Positions 52,652 through 63,872 of a stretch of 64,000 nucleotides of DNA are shown here, piece after piece. Position 1 is the first letter of the stretch; each line of letters begins with the position of its first letter. Source of the stretch: Aphanomyces cochlioides (Eukaryota > Oomycota > Saprolegniomycetes > Saprolegniales > Verrucalvaceae). The notes beneath the pieces are model-generated. The model did not search any database, was not told the origin of the DNA, and saw only the letters and a list, made by a program, of their open reading frames with translations. Both the position numbers and the translations under genes were made by a program. The stretch lies in assembly GCA_019828595.1 (NCBI GenBank), contig JAHQRK010000002.1, forward strand, positions 372,001 through 436,000, written 5' to 3'.

Positions 52652-54303
52652 TGAAATCGTCGACCATGAATCGACTCGTCCTTGTCTTCCTCAAGATGTT
52701 GTCGTTTCTCTGTGACTTTAATGAAATAAAATTAATTATTGTTTCTGGAAGTATTGTCAATTTCAGTCTAATTTGTATTTTTGACCAAAAATCAAATATT
52801 GTCTGATTGACTCAAAATTTCCGAACTTGGCTGAAATCGATCAAACTTTGAATCAATCACCAAATCGAACCAGCCAATCAGCATCCAGAGTTTGTTTAAA
52901 CACACACAAAACACACCAACACACACACACATTAATTCATTTACCTTCCGATTATACTTGAATTCACTATTGCCAGATTGATCACACAAATTTCGTCGAT
53001 TTTGATCAAAACTGTAAATTTGGACGAAAAAGACAATACATTTCCAAATCGATTTGACCATACTGAAGCCAAGTTCAACCGAATATTGGCCAAATAAATT
53101 GCATGTGAGTTAGGGTGTGTTTTGCATGAATTAGTTAAATACTCCATTCTGATTGGCTGCAAGATTCGGAAATCGATTAAAAAAATCGATACATTTCTAG
53201 CCCATCTCACTATTTAGACAATATTGTTATTGTGAATTCCGTCCAAATTTGCCAATTTCAGGCGATATTTCCAATCGCCTGGAAATCGTCCGGACAATGT
53301 GATTGGCTAAAAATAATTTTACTATCATTTGATTGGCTGAAAACTGACCTAAGTATGTGAAGAAAAGCTGCAAATCTCACGTCATCTCTATACAACCTTC
53401 CAGAGCGACCCCACCTCGAAGAGAATTCCATGTTATTCAGCGCTCCTCACGTTGAGCGTAAAACGAGTGGAGAAGCCTCTGGCCTCGCCAGCGCAGCGAC
53501 GAAGCTTCGTCGATTTCGTGTACCATCCCGATCAAGACTTCAACCAAAGATCAAAATAACCATCTAAAATTGATATTAGTATTATATTTCGGAGGTCTGG
53601 CGATTTGCCGGCGGTTGATTCAACCAATCGCCGGAGGAAATTTTAAGTAGAACGCACAATACATACACTCTAAATTGTGAACGGGATGAAAAATGTACCT
53701 ATTTTTCCAAATATCTTCGAAATCCATAGCCAATCAGAATCGAGTATTTGTCTTCTTCACAAAAACACACACAAAACACACATTCAAAGCTTTAATTTAT
53801 TGAATGTACTTTCATATTACACTTGAACTCACTATACCTGAATAGTATTTGAGAATATTTCAATTATTTGTCAAAAATACAAATTTCAGTGAAAAAGACA
53901 ATATTGTGATTGGAATTCGTAGGAACGAATTTCAGTGAAAAAGACAATATACTAATGGAAAGAAGTGCATGATATTTTAATTGCGGGATTTTTCAAATTA
54001 CTTTTCTGTTAGTGCAGGACTTCATTTGCTTTTTGTCGAACCCAAGCGTACAATGAGCAATATAAAGTCACTGTCTCTAAGGTGTCTTGTCCACATCCAA
54101 ACTGAATAATCACGTGAAGAAGCAAACTGTGTGTACATCAGCATGGAAGTTATCCGGATTATTGTACAGTATTACTACTGGTAGTACACTGTATCTGGTA
54201 CCGGAATGGATCAATCCGGTTAATTTCACTTGCCCAGAACTGTCACCCGGATAAGGATCTCATCTAATCGGATAGCTTGCACCAAGATCTAACATCAGAC
54301 CAA
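52652..54303. other. AT-rich spacer with dispersed repeats
   Basis: No gene. Several related AT-rich segments share ACACACAAAACACAC, TTGAATTCACTAT, GAAAAAGACAATA and GATTGGCTgAAAA motifs (52.75-53.25 and 53.68-53.96 kb). GAATTTCAGTGAAAAAGACA is tandemly repeated at 53885-53950. Confidence 0.6.
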
Positions 54304-56365
54304 ATGAAGATCGCGACAGAATGCTGGACAGACTTGGAAGAAGGTAGTGGTGAATGGCAAAACATACAAGTTGAGATATCCATGGGAGAGCATTTTCTTA
54401 ATGACTTGAATATAGAGTGTGCTGCGAAATACCTTTCAGCTGCTATTAGAGAGTAATCAACGCCATGAACACCGAATTGATCAACTCGAGCAGCTCCTGG
54501 CGGTTTGTCCTTTTACTGCATTGAAAGTTTGAGTCAGATCATGCGTAGCAAGTAGAAAAGACAAGCCAAACACTTCTGGTATCTGGCAACACGCGGTAAA
54601 CATTCCATTGCGACCAGTCTTGACACCGTGATTAGCGCGCTTCGAGACAGAGTCGATGCAATGGAGCAGCGCATGATCGACCAAGTTTCTTTGACAGTGA
54701 CATCGTCCAAAAAGCTGAAAATACTCATGTCCTTGACTAGACCGAACAAAACACTCGTATTCAGTACATTGAAGACGAACTAAGGCTGGTAGTGCAACCA
54801 GTGGCTTCGTCGTAATGAAACTGTGGTAGATCGTCCCAGTCATTGACAAGAAAGCCGACATTGAGGCTGTCAATGCTTGTCTTGCTCAGACGAAAGATTC
54901 TTGGAAAGAAGCTCTAAAGAAGCGCTGCAAGAGCTCAATTTTTGAGCGAGAGATTCAACGGCTGCATTTGCTCGTGACAGAGCCACACCCAGAGTTAAAG
55001 ACTCAAATGCAGCACTTGGGCCAACGGCAACAACAGCAAGAGAGTATTCTCTCGCGTCTAAGCTATTTCATACAGAAAGTCGACCCTCCTAAACAAGATT
55101 TTGGTCAACTGCACACTACAATCGAGGCATTGGAGACCAAAATGACATCCTTGGCTCTTCAGGTTGGTGGCTCTCAGAGAATTAACTCACATGAGTTTTG
55201 ATTAGGTCGAAAATACATTGGTTTGTGCTTCATTCATACCCCACGGCGTTCTTAAAGCTCAATCTAGTCATCTTTTCCAAATCTGGAGCCACTTGTTACT
55301 GAGATCGAGGTATAAAAAATGCTAATGCACTTGAGAGAGCAGTGAAATGGCCTCCTAGACAACGAAATCAACCACAAAGCTATTGATAGAGGTAAAAGCT
55401 AGCTGAAGAATGGCTGGAAGCGTTATTTCGATAGAAAGTGCAAATTTTGCAGCAAGATATTGAGTCGACGAGTCGTCAAACCCACTCTCAGCTGCAAAAC
55501 CAGCTACAGACTCAAATCCAGAGCCAAGTTGAGACTCAAAAGCAGATCCAAGTAAGGCTTCTACTAATTGCAATCACTCCGCTTCTGACACTGCGGCAAA
55601 GGTGGTTCAAGCAAATATCGAGAATATTGAGAGACAATTGAGTGAGCTGAGCAATGTCGTCCATGGTTCTATATCGTGAGAAAACCAAATTGTTTGTCTT
55701 TGGCTTACTCTGCAAGTAGAAAGATACAAGATCAAGTGGATAATTGTCAAAGCCAAATGGAGCAAGCTCTGAAAAGCCAACGAGAAGATTTTGGTCGTCA
55801 AATTGATGGCCTTCAAAACCAAACGAAGGAGCCACTTCACGTGTACTTTAAATTCATCCAATGGAGGATTCATACCGCCAAATTGAATTAGGATGGAGCA
55901 GCTCAATCGTCAGGTTCATGCTTTGGACGTCAAGGTGAAAGATGTCGTCCAAGCAATGAGCCAGTTGGTGAATCAACTTCCATTGATATCCTTGCTTTCG
56001 TCATCTACATTTTCGTCTTTTTTGTGCTGTCCATGCATTCCTTGACTAGATTTCCATACGCCCCTCAGACTACTGCCCAGCTTGTTGAGCTTGAATCGAT
56101 TCTAGCGTCAAGTCGCCAACAGTACGATGCCCCCAAGAACTTTCATGTCGTGGCTAACGATTGATATGGTGCCTGTAGACATGAAAACTTGGTTCTAGGT
56201 ACGCCCACACGCTTGGCCACACTGCGAGATCAATTGGCGTCAACATTGGAGCGGGAGAAACCGACGGACGATTGTCTGAAGCAATTGTTTCAAGCTCAAG
56301 CGAAACACACGCAGTTGGCTCAGGAGCTCGATGCCACGTTACTCAAATATGCTTCCGACCGTTAA
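54304..56365 (+). CDS. Multi-exon coiled-coil protein (approximate gene model)
   Basis: The exact structure is not resolved. Open coding pieces between short GT-AG introns all read as Gln/Glu/Leu-rich coiled coil: EDRDRMLDRLGR (54308), LLLESNQRHEHRIDQLEQLL (54430), SLDTVISALRDRVDAMEQRM (54630), KADIEAVNACLAQTKDSWKE (54850), LKTQMQHLGQRQQQQESILS (54995), TTIEALETKMTSLALQ (55125), and the last exon (from about 56200) RLATLRDQLASTLEREKPTD ending KYASDR, TAA at 56363-56365. The 5' end could lie further left. Structural or scaffold role possible; partner unknown. It is followed 76 bp later by K. Confidence 0.55.
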
Positions 56366-56441
56366 TAAAAGCCCCCCTGCATCAACCCTCGTCCCATTCC
56401 CCGCATTTAATAGTTCTTTCAAACCTTTCAGTTCGCAAACG

Positions 56442-57262
56442 ATGCAGTCGATCGTGTACGTCTCGGACGCCAGTTTTCCATCGCAACCTCCAGCTACTTT
56501 CTTTCGGGGCTCTATACGCCATACGAACGGTAGTCCCCCCTTCAAAATCTGGCTCCAAGACAAACACACGCATCGCCAATGGTATTTACACTCGTCACGC
56601 GTTAACTAGGCTTAACTTTGGCTAGGGAATGTACGATTGAAGATATCGATAAGTATGCAGTAAATCCAGGAGCCATTGGTTTCCCCCCAGACTTTGTAGT
56701 GTCAACGCTCGAGGTTGAATTCAAAGATTGAATATGGCGATATCATGGGAGGTTGTAGGCGGTGTTGAATCGAGCTGATACGTATGGGGAGTCCAAGGCT
56801 GACATGAAGATTCACAGTGATGGATCGGCCACGCTGTGTTTGAACGTGGTCTTTTATGGCAAAGTCTCTGGCAAATATGAGTTTCCAATGAAGTCAAGCC
56901 CGACTGAGTCCTTGGAATCTACGATGGCCAGATTGAATGACGTTGAGCGCGTCGCTCGCGACTGCCATGATAAGATCGAGCAGAGCCAAGTGGAAGCAAA
57001 GTCAATGGCCGCCAAAGTAGCGGCTCTGGAATCCAAGCTGACGGCTGTCGAAGGAAAACTTGAGTCGTTTGAGCGTCTGCCAAAGGAGCAGAAGTTTCAA
57101 CGCCCCCCTCGCGACATAATGCGACGCTGTCGAAGCCGCTGCAGCTCGTCTGTCTCCCCCTATAGCCCCACTTCAAACGACAGCTTGAGTTATCGTCCGT
57201 CTCGGTCGCCCAGCAGAGATAACCTTCGCCCCCGACGTCGCTATAGTCGACGTTATGATTAG
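56442..57262 (+). CDS. Coiled-coil family protein K (three exons)
   Basis: join(56442..56581, 56626..56713, 56759..57262), 243 residues. Exon 1 MQSIVYVSDASFPSQPPATF ends FKIWLQDKHTHRQW with the Trp codon split, as in I and J. Exon 2 gives ECTIEDIDKYAVNPGAIGFP and ends VVSTLE. Exon 3 gives the beta-rich block (SDGSATLCLNVVFYGKVSGK YEFPM, split), a coiled coil (AAKVAALESKLTAVEGKLES) and an Arg/Ser-rich end (RPSRSPSRDNLRPRRRYSRR), resembling an RS tail of splicing-related proteins. Introns 44 and 45 bp. Unknown function; the RS tail suggests a nuclear location. Confidence 0.78.
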
Positions 57263-57440
57263 GATATGTAATCATGAATTTTGAATAATTCAAATTTAAT
57301 TAAGCAAAAAAGAGAATATCTTAGAATTTGTATTAAGATGGTTGATTTTCTCTGAATTAATGAATGTTGGTTTAATCTTGTTTTCAATAAGGGATTCTGC
57401 ATTTGTTGGCGCTTTTTCATATTGACTTCGAGCGGACCCG

Positions 57441-60400
57441 ATGGCACAGTGGAGGCGCTTCGCTTTCTTCGAGAAGGAATTGCTCAAGGATCAGCATGGG
57501 CTATGGCTCCGCGTAAGTTTAATCGCCTCCTATATTGGATAGACGCTTGATTTGCTTCCTCCAGGGCATTGATGTGACGAGTATGAGCGGCAATCGTGGG
57601 CTTATCGTGATTGGGGACTCCTCGGGATTCATCCACATGGCAAATCGACAGCTAGAAACACGGGCATTCCGCGCACATGACCATTTCGTATCGCATGTGA
57701 TCATGGTAAGACTCTGCAATCAACGAGCAGTTAGAACAATGCGTTTGATTTAGATGAAGAAGGCGAATCTACTCGTCTCGCTTGGAGATGGCAAAGATCC
57801 ACGCGACCCTGAGCTGATTAAACAATCCAAAGCAGTTGCTGATGCTACGCGAACACAAGCACAACAGGATGAGGTACGAATGACATTTTTTACACATGTT
57901 GGCGCTCATGGTTTTGTCTTATAGCAACTGTACACTTCAGGAGACAGCAGTTCGAGCACTGCCCTGGTCAAGATTTGGCGTACGGATCAACAAGATCGTG
58001 ACGGCAAGCCAAAATTGCTCCAGCAAATTAAAATCTTTGCCAAAGTATGAAGCTGTTCTGGAGTATTGACGCATGTTGAACTTTTGACTAGTTTCCAGAA
58101 GAAGCCGTGACAGCTTTCGCCGTCTCGGACGACTTGAGTCAAATTGCGATCGGGCTGTTGAATGGGGCAATCATTCTCTTCCGCAGTGATGCAAAACGTC
58201 GATCGGATCGCCCACCTCTTCTCCTTCAGCCAGCCACGCAATACCCCGTCACTGCATTACATTTTGCCACAAAGAATCAATCCCTGTCGCTTTACGCGGC
58301 GACAAAACGTGGCCTTACGAGCTATCACTGTGACGATGCCAAGACAAAGGCTAACCAAATGCCACGCTCTGTCGTCTTAGACGAACGCGGTATGTGTCTC
58401 TTAACAGTCGACGGGGTCTCATCCTTTTTTGCAGGCGTGGCGCTTCATTGTGGTGTCGTAAGCGACGATGGTGACATGGCCGTTGGTCAGAACGATGCTG
58501 TTTACTTTTATTCGCCGGAGGAACGCAGCGTTTGCTTTGGGTTCGAAGGCGAGAAGAAGTACTTGAGCTTCTTCAAGCAGTATCTCTTGGTTGCTCACGT
58601 CGATCCTCGCGGTGAGTTTCATGTTTTCAAGGTTTGCACTGACATAATCTCATAGGTCGACATCAAGTTAATGTGTACGATTTGCAGAACAAATTTATCG
58701 CGTTCAACTGGACATTGACCAACACAACGACAGCGTCATCGGGCTCCTCTTCAGGACCGTCGTCGCGATTTGGTGGTCTGGTCGACGAAACGGAAGAAAT
58801 CCGCCATGTAGTGTGTGAATTCGGTGCGGTATTTGTCCAAAGCTCATTGGGATATGTCTACCGTCTCACGGAGAAAGACACGGCGTCCAAGTTGGACATT
58901 CTCTTCCGCAAGCACTTGTACTCCATTGCAATTTCACTCGCGTTCAGTTCCAACTACGACTTGACGTCTATCATGGATATTTTCCGAGCATACGGTGACC
59001 ATTTGTACCAAAAGGGCGACTTTGATGGCAGTCTGCGCCAGTACGCACGGACGATTGGTACTCTTGGCGTAGTCTCCTGGTTGCCGACTTGTTGTACGTA
59101 GGATATGTCGAGCCTTCTTATGTCATTCGGCAATTCTTGGATGCCCAGCGGATTCACAACTTGACGACGTACTTGGAAGCTCTCCACGCAAAAGCTTTTG
59201 CTACGGCGGAGCATACCACGCTTCTTCTCAACGTACGCTTCCTCTCCTCGAAGAATATGGCTTGACTAGTGTTCTCTTAGTGCTACACCAAACTGAAAGA
59301 TGTCAAGAAATTGGATGCTTTTTTGCTCCTCCACGACTCCCAAGAGAGCACGTCAACGACGCAACAACAACAGCAACTGACATTTGACGTCGAGACGGCA
59401 TTGACAGTGTTGCGGGAGAATTACCCGATGCATGCACTTGCTTTGGCCAAGAAACATGAAGAGCATTCGTGGTACTTGAAGATACAATTGGACCGCATCC
59501 ATTCGGAATCGCTGAGTGAAGCGGATCAAGCTCGTGTCTTAGATGCGTTGCACTACATTGAAGGGCTTAGTTTTGCCGAAGCAAATCTCAACTTGCGTAA
59601 ATATGGTCGAACGCTCGTGTCGCACGTTCCAGGGCCGACAACGGAATTGCTCAAACAGCTCTGCACGGGACGATTTCCAGGCAGCGGCAATGAAAAAGCT
59701 GACCCAGCTAACTTTCTCCATCTCTTTGTGTCGCACCGCGCGCAACTTCGTGAGTTTTTGGAGTATATTGTCGACGTTGAAACAGTGCGTAACCCTCAGA
59801 TTGGCAACACGTTGCTGGAAATGGTATTGAGTGACACCGCTGCGAGCCAAACAAAATCCACTCTGGAAGATGAAGATGATGACGAAGCCACCAAAGCAAC
59901 GTCGTCATCCGTGCAACCAACGCCAGTGGCTAATGAAGCAGCAGTGCTTGCGCTCTTGGACAATCCGCGCGTCAAATACGACGAAGACCACGCACTCATC
60001 TTGATGCAAATGCATGGACTCAAGCAGGGCAAGCGTTATTTGTACCAAAAACTCCACATGTACCACATGCTCTTGCAACATCACATGGAAGAAGGCGATG
60101 ACCAAGCAGTCTTGGATCAAGTCAAGCAACATGGCGAGTCGAACTCGAATCTCTGGCTCTTGGCCCTAAAATATTTCAGTGACAAGAAGGACGATCCGTC
60201 GTATACGTCGCTCCAGACTTTGCTAGGATGGATGGATGGCTTGCCAAATCTTCAAATTCCACCGCTCCAAGTCGTGTCAATTTTGAGTCAAGCGCGCGAT
60301 TTGCCATTGTTAGTAATTCGACAATACGTGATCAACCAGCTGAAGCAAGATCAAGCATACATCGATCGCGACGAAGACGAGATCAAAAAGTTCAAGCAAG

Positions 60401-60837
60401 ATACGCAAAAAATGCGAGCGCAACTGGCCGCTCTTGGATCAAAAGCCATGGTATTTCAAGCCACCAAGTGTGACTTGTGCGGCCATGATTTGGATTTGCC
60501 CGTTGTGCATTTCATGTGCGGCCATTCTTTCCATCAGGTATGGATTACTTCAACGAATTGAAGATTGCAACTTGTGATGTAGAATTGTATCTCTGAAACG
60601 GATCGGGAGTGCATGACTTGCGCTCCTGAACATCGCCATTTCCAATCGCTCAAGACTTCGTTGGAGCTGAAAGCATCGAACCACGAGCAATTTTTCAACC
60701 AGCTTGAGACCGCAGCCGATGGCTTCAATACGATTGCAGAATACTTCGGCAAGGGGATTTTCAAAGCGGATGATCCAACGACGGCAGGTTTCTTGGACGA
60801 CAATCTGTCGGATTCGCGCTTTAGCAACGAATATTAA
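57441..60837 (+). CDS. VPS11: Vacuolar protein sorting protein VPS11
   Basis: join(57441..57512, 57565..57705, 57754..57873, 57925..58044, 58092..58611, 58656..59057, 59102..59232, 59281..60537, 60583..60837), 1005 residues. A core subunit of the HOPS and CORVET tethering complexes at late endosome and vacuole. The start MAQWRRFAFFEKELL is the family start. A beta-propeller N-terminal half follows (INRGLIVIGD-type, here GNRGLIVIGDSSGFIHMANR), then a clathrin-heavy-chain-like solenoid with RTIGYVEPSYVIRQFLDAQR, characteristic of Vps11. The C-terminal RING has CDLCGHDLDLPVVHFMCGHS and CISETDRECMTC. All eight introns are 44-52 bp. The length fits the family (about 900-1050). Its stop lies 6 bp from that of the convergent gene. 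Confidence 0.93.
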
Positions 60838-60843
60838 CAGCGT

Positions 60844-61839
60844 TTAAGTGAGATCGATGACAAGTTTTCGTTTGAATGGGTTTTGACACATTTCACATAC
60901 CCCAGTCTCTCGCACAGGGTTCCAATATGTGCAATGGACACACTGCCATTCGATTTCGTGGTCGTTGCTGTTGCTATCATCGTCATTGTGGCTTGACGAC
61001 ACTACAGCGCATGCCAAAGCATCACGCCGACGTTTTTCAGCTGCATCCAACATTTTAATACGTAATTCAGATGGATCAACCGGCGTCCCGCCCAGTCGTC
61101 CGCTGGACATGATGGCTTGATGCTACAATTTCGTTCACCCACGAGTCAGTAGAGTAGTCTGTACCTGCTGCCTTCGTTCTGCTGCCGATGCTCTTGTTGC
61201 TGACAACTGAGATTTCAATACTCTTGCTCCTCCAAGAGCCTAAAAGAGCGAGTCGTTTAGTTGGAGTCAAGCCGAACAAAAGTACGTGTCCATCACCAGC
61301 GTCTTGAAATGCAGCTCCAGCTTCACCAAGTAATCCTCGTGCCATTAAGTTTTCCATTTCAGTTGTCAGTTCATCCAGCACCTGCTCTCATCCGCAGTGA
61401 TATCTTATTCCATGAAGTTGTCAATACCTTGTAAAACTCTGCATTGTGCGGTCCGACAAGCATATGAGAGAGTTCATGCAGCATGGTGCCCAGTATCTCT
61501 TCAAAAGGCAGGAACGAAGACGGGCGGGAGGCTGGACGCACTGACACACACTTAGAGATTCACTGCGAGAGATGCCGTACATCGTAGATATATTTTCCAT
61601 CCTCGATTCACGTTCATTCCGAGCAAGTTGGTTCTTTTGGGAAAGAATTCCAGGAGCTGCTTCACTTTAAATCTTCGTTTTGTGCAAATCGGTAGCACGT
61701 GTTCAGCAATTCGTTCCAATATGCTCTGCGCTTCGTCCTTATTCGCTTGTCGCTTCTACAATACATTCCATTCGTTATACACGTCGTCATGATGCTCGTT
61801 TACCAATGTTTGGATCCTCCCGATCTTGTACTCGTTCAT
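60844..61839 (-). CDS. WSS1-like DNA-protein-crosslink metalloprotease (WLM domain)
   Basis: complement(join(60844..61115, 61165..61381, 61428..61543, 61581..61755, 61804..61839)), 271 residues. WLM-domain proteases related to yeast Wss1 and metazoan SPRTN degrade proteins covalently trapped on DNA. Exon 1 MNEYKIGRIQTL, exon 2 SILERIAEHVLPICTKRRF, FFPKRTNLLGMNVNRG, then the zinc protease motif HELSHMLVGPH (His93, Glu94, His97, His103) and VLDELTTEMENLMARGL. The C-terminus has a RanBP2-type zinc finger (WQCVHCTYWNP, CEMCQNPF), a ubiquitin/SUMO-type binder in such proteins. Introns 37-49 bp. The intron before the last exon uses AG in ATCAAG rather than a nearer GTAG, the only choice that keeps the frame. 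Confidence 0.85.
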
Positions 61840-63068
61840 CGTTTGCTTCGCGCGCAAATTGCACAATAAACGAAATTGGGATTTTTTTCAAATATATTTT
61901 CGTAAACTTAGGGGACTGTGAACTTTTTTTCTGTGAAATTTCATAAAATGACAAGTGTCGCAGAATGTTGGTACAAAATCTGACCTGTATATTTATTTCA
62001 TGAAATAGGACTCTGAAATGACCAAAAATTGACGAATCCAAACTCGCCGAAAAATCCGAACATATGACAAAACTGCATGTTTTGTTGAAAAGTAGCAAAT
62101 TTCATGAAATTTTCACTGGAACCAAACAGGCCCTTATGAAAATTTGAGTTTAGTCATTTCCCCAATTTCGATTTATCCGGATACCCGGATAAACAAAGAT
62201 ACCTGGGGACAGAATCTTCTTCCACTGGCGAGCACAGCGTGCAAGAGAGCAACGAGCTGGTATCGACAAGATGGTTGCGCTCGGCTGGATGCAATGGGCG
62301 AATCGACTGGAGATGCCATGTAGCTACGTTTGAAAACAGAGCCATTGCCATGTTCAAGTGGAGCATTGTTCGGCACTTGTGATTAGCCACTTCTAGCCAC
62401 TTATTCATAGGGGTAGAGCAAGCTATTTAACTTGCAAGACAATAAAGCGTTCGTGTGTTGTTCTTGTGGATGAAGACGCCCTGGTTGGCGGCTTCGCTGC
62501 AGTAGGCTGCATTATACGCGGCGATCAGACAAGTGACCAATTTTCATCCACAAAGTGTGTATCATGTGGATAAACACATGCCGTACTTGCAATTTGGACT
62601 CTTCTAGATTCACGGCTCTACTCATGGCTCATCGGTCTAGGCATCCGCAAGTCATTGGCAGCCACAAGAGCCCCAGCGACACCAAGAATTGGTTGGGGGT
62701 TTCGTCGCTTCAAGTCGTTTCCCGCCGTTTCGACTGGTTTGGAATGCGTTGGGCGGCAAAGTTCGGATAACATATCCGGATTAGCTCTCGCTCCAGCCAC
62801 ACAGTTTGTTGAAAGTATACAAATCTCAAGTATAAATGTATTTCACACACCTACCCCGTTCAAAATTAAACCACCGAATGTACGATTCTGTAAGACCGCA
62901 CAGTACAAAAAATCGTTTGTATTTGTATTGAATCGATTGTTGCAACGTACGTACAATATTGTACATATGCCGTCCGCGAATTTGTGATGCTCGCGGCTTC
63001 GAAAAAGGTCGAGAGGGGGAAGTGAGCCCCAGCACAAGCAAATCAGCCGGGTCAGCGATAGAAGAACA
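61840..63068. other. Intergenic region
   Basis: AT-rich to 62170, with TTATCCGGATACCCGGATAA at 62170-62190 and further CCGGAT sites at 62763-62781. Frames at 62154-62408 minus and 62655-62987 plus have no features. The last 100 bp are the promoter of the acidic-protein gene. Confidence 0.5.
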
Positions 63069-63508
63069 ATGGTAAGAAGCGCGGAAATGACTTAAAATTG
63101 ACGTGTTTGTGTAGAGCACAAAGGCTGCCAAAGGTTCCAAGGGTGCTGCCAAGCCCAAGCACGTCGAAGAAGACGTTGATGTCCCTGAAGAGGACGAAGA
63201 AGTCGAAGAAGAAGATAGTGCACAAGATGAAGAGGAAGAAGGAGGAGATGAAGAAGGTGATGAAGAAGAAGGCGAAGGCGAAGAAGAGGTGGGTTTAGCA
63301 TATTTGTACACCAATTTTGAGGTTTGCCACGACGGAATATGTACTGATGTGTGGCATGACGTAGGACGACGAAAACGACGAAGAATTTGAAGGCGAAGGT
63401 GGTGACGACGACGACGACGACGAAGACCACGAAGAAGATGAAGAGGCAGAAGACGACGATGATGACGACGAAGACGAAAAGCCTCCTTCCAAGAAGCAAA
63501 AGAAATAG
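63069..63508 (+). CDS. Acidic prothymosin-like protein (three exons)
   Basis: join(63069..63071, 63115..63288, 63365..63508), 106 residues. Exon 1 is only the ATG. The second residue on reads STKAAKGSKGAAKPKHVEED, followed by a nearly continuous Glu/Asp stretch and a basic end EKPPSKKQKK, a likely nuclear localisation signal. Composition and layout resemble prothymosin-alpha/parathymosin or an acidic histone chaperone; there is no globular domain. Introns 43 and 76 bp. Triplet repeats (GAA, GAC) in the coding part make long spurious frames on the other strand. Confidence 0.75.
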
Positions 63509-63758
63509 ACACATCAAATCGGCACCACACACACCTCTTGGCGTCCACCACATGCCACTCGTGTGCTGAAGCGAGACTTGTTGTTTTTTAAACCGTCAAA
63601 AATGCATATTCCATCTCTCGGGTACACCAAACAAGCATGAAACCCCGTGTCTTTGCTTACTTCAGTCGCTCCCCTGGCCCGACTTTACGATCCCCAACCA
63701 CCAAGTCACACCCAAGCCAACCTCTGTAACATTAACGTCCATAACTTCTTTCTCTTGT

Positions 63759-63872
63759 TTACTTCTCCGCCAAGCATTGCCCAACGGCATGGATAGAGCG
63801 AGGACTTTCGTCGCCATGAGCATCCAAATTGATCGCGGCCTCAAGTTGCCCATGGACCAATTCAACTGGCGT
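63759..63872 (-). CDS. Last exon of an unidentified gene (partial)
   Basis: On the minus strand STPVELVHGQLEAAINLDAH followed by GDESPRSIHAVGQCLAEK and TAA (63759-63761) reads like the C-terminal end of a soluble protein. A splice acceptor-like CTTAAG precedes it near 63872. The rest of the gene would lie beyond the right window edge, after an intron. I do not recognise the family. Confidence 0.35.
   Translation of the reverse strand, partial: TPVELVHGQLEAAINLDAHGDESPRSIHAVGQCLAEK

Noticed and set aside
62826..63553. Minus-strand frames rich in Ser/Val/Leu (up to 241 codons) at the right end
   Set aside because: They are the complement of GAA/GAC-rich acidic coding sequence of the plus-strand gene; low-complexity shadow frames.
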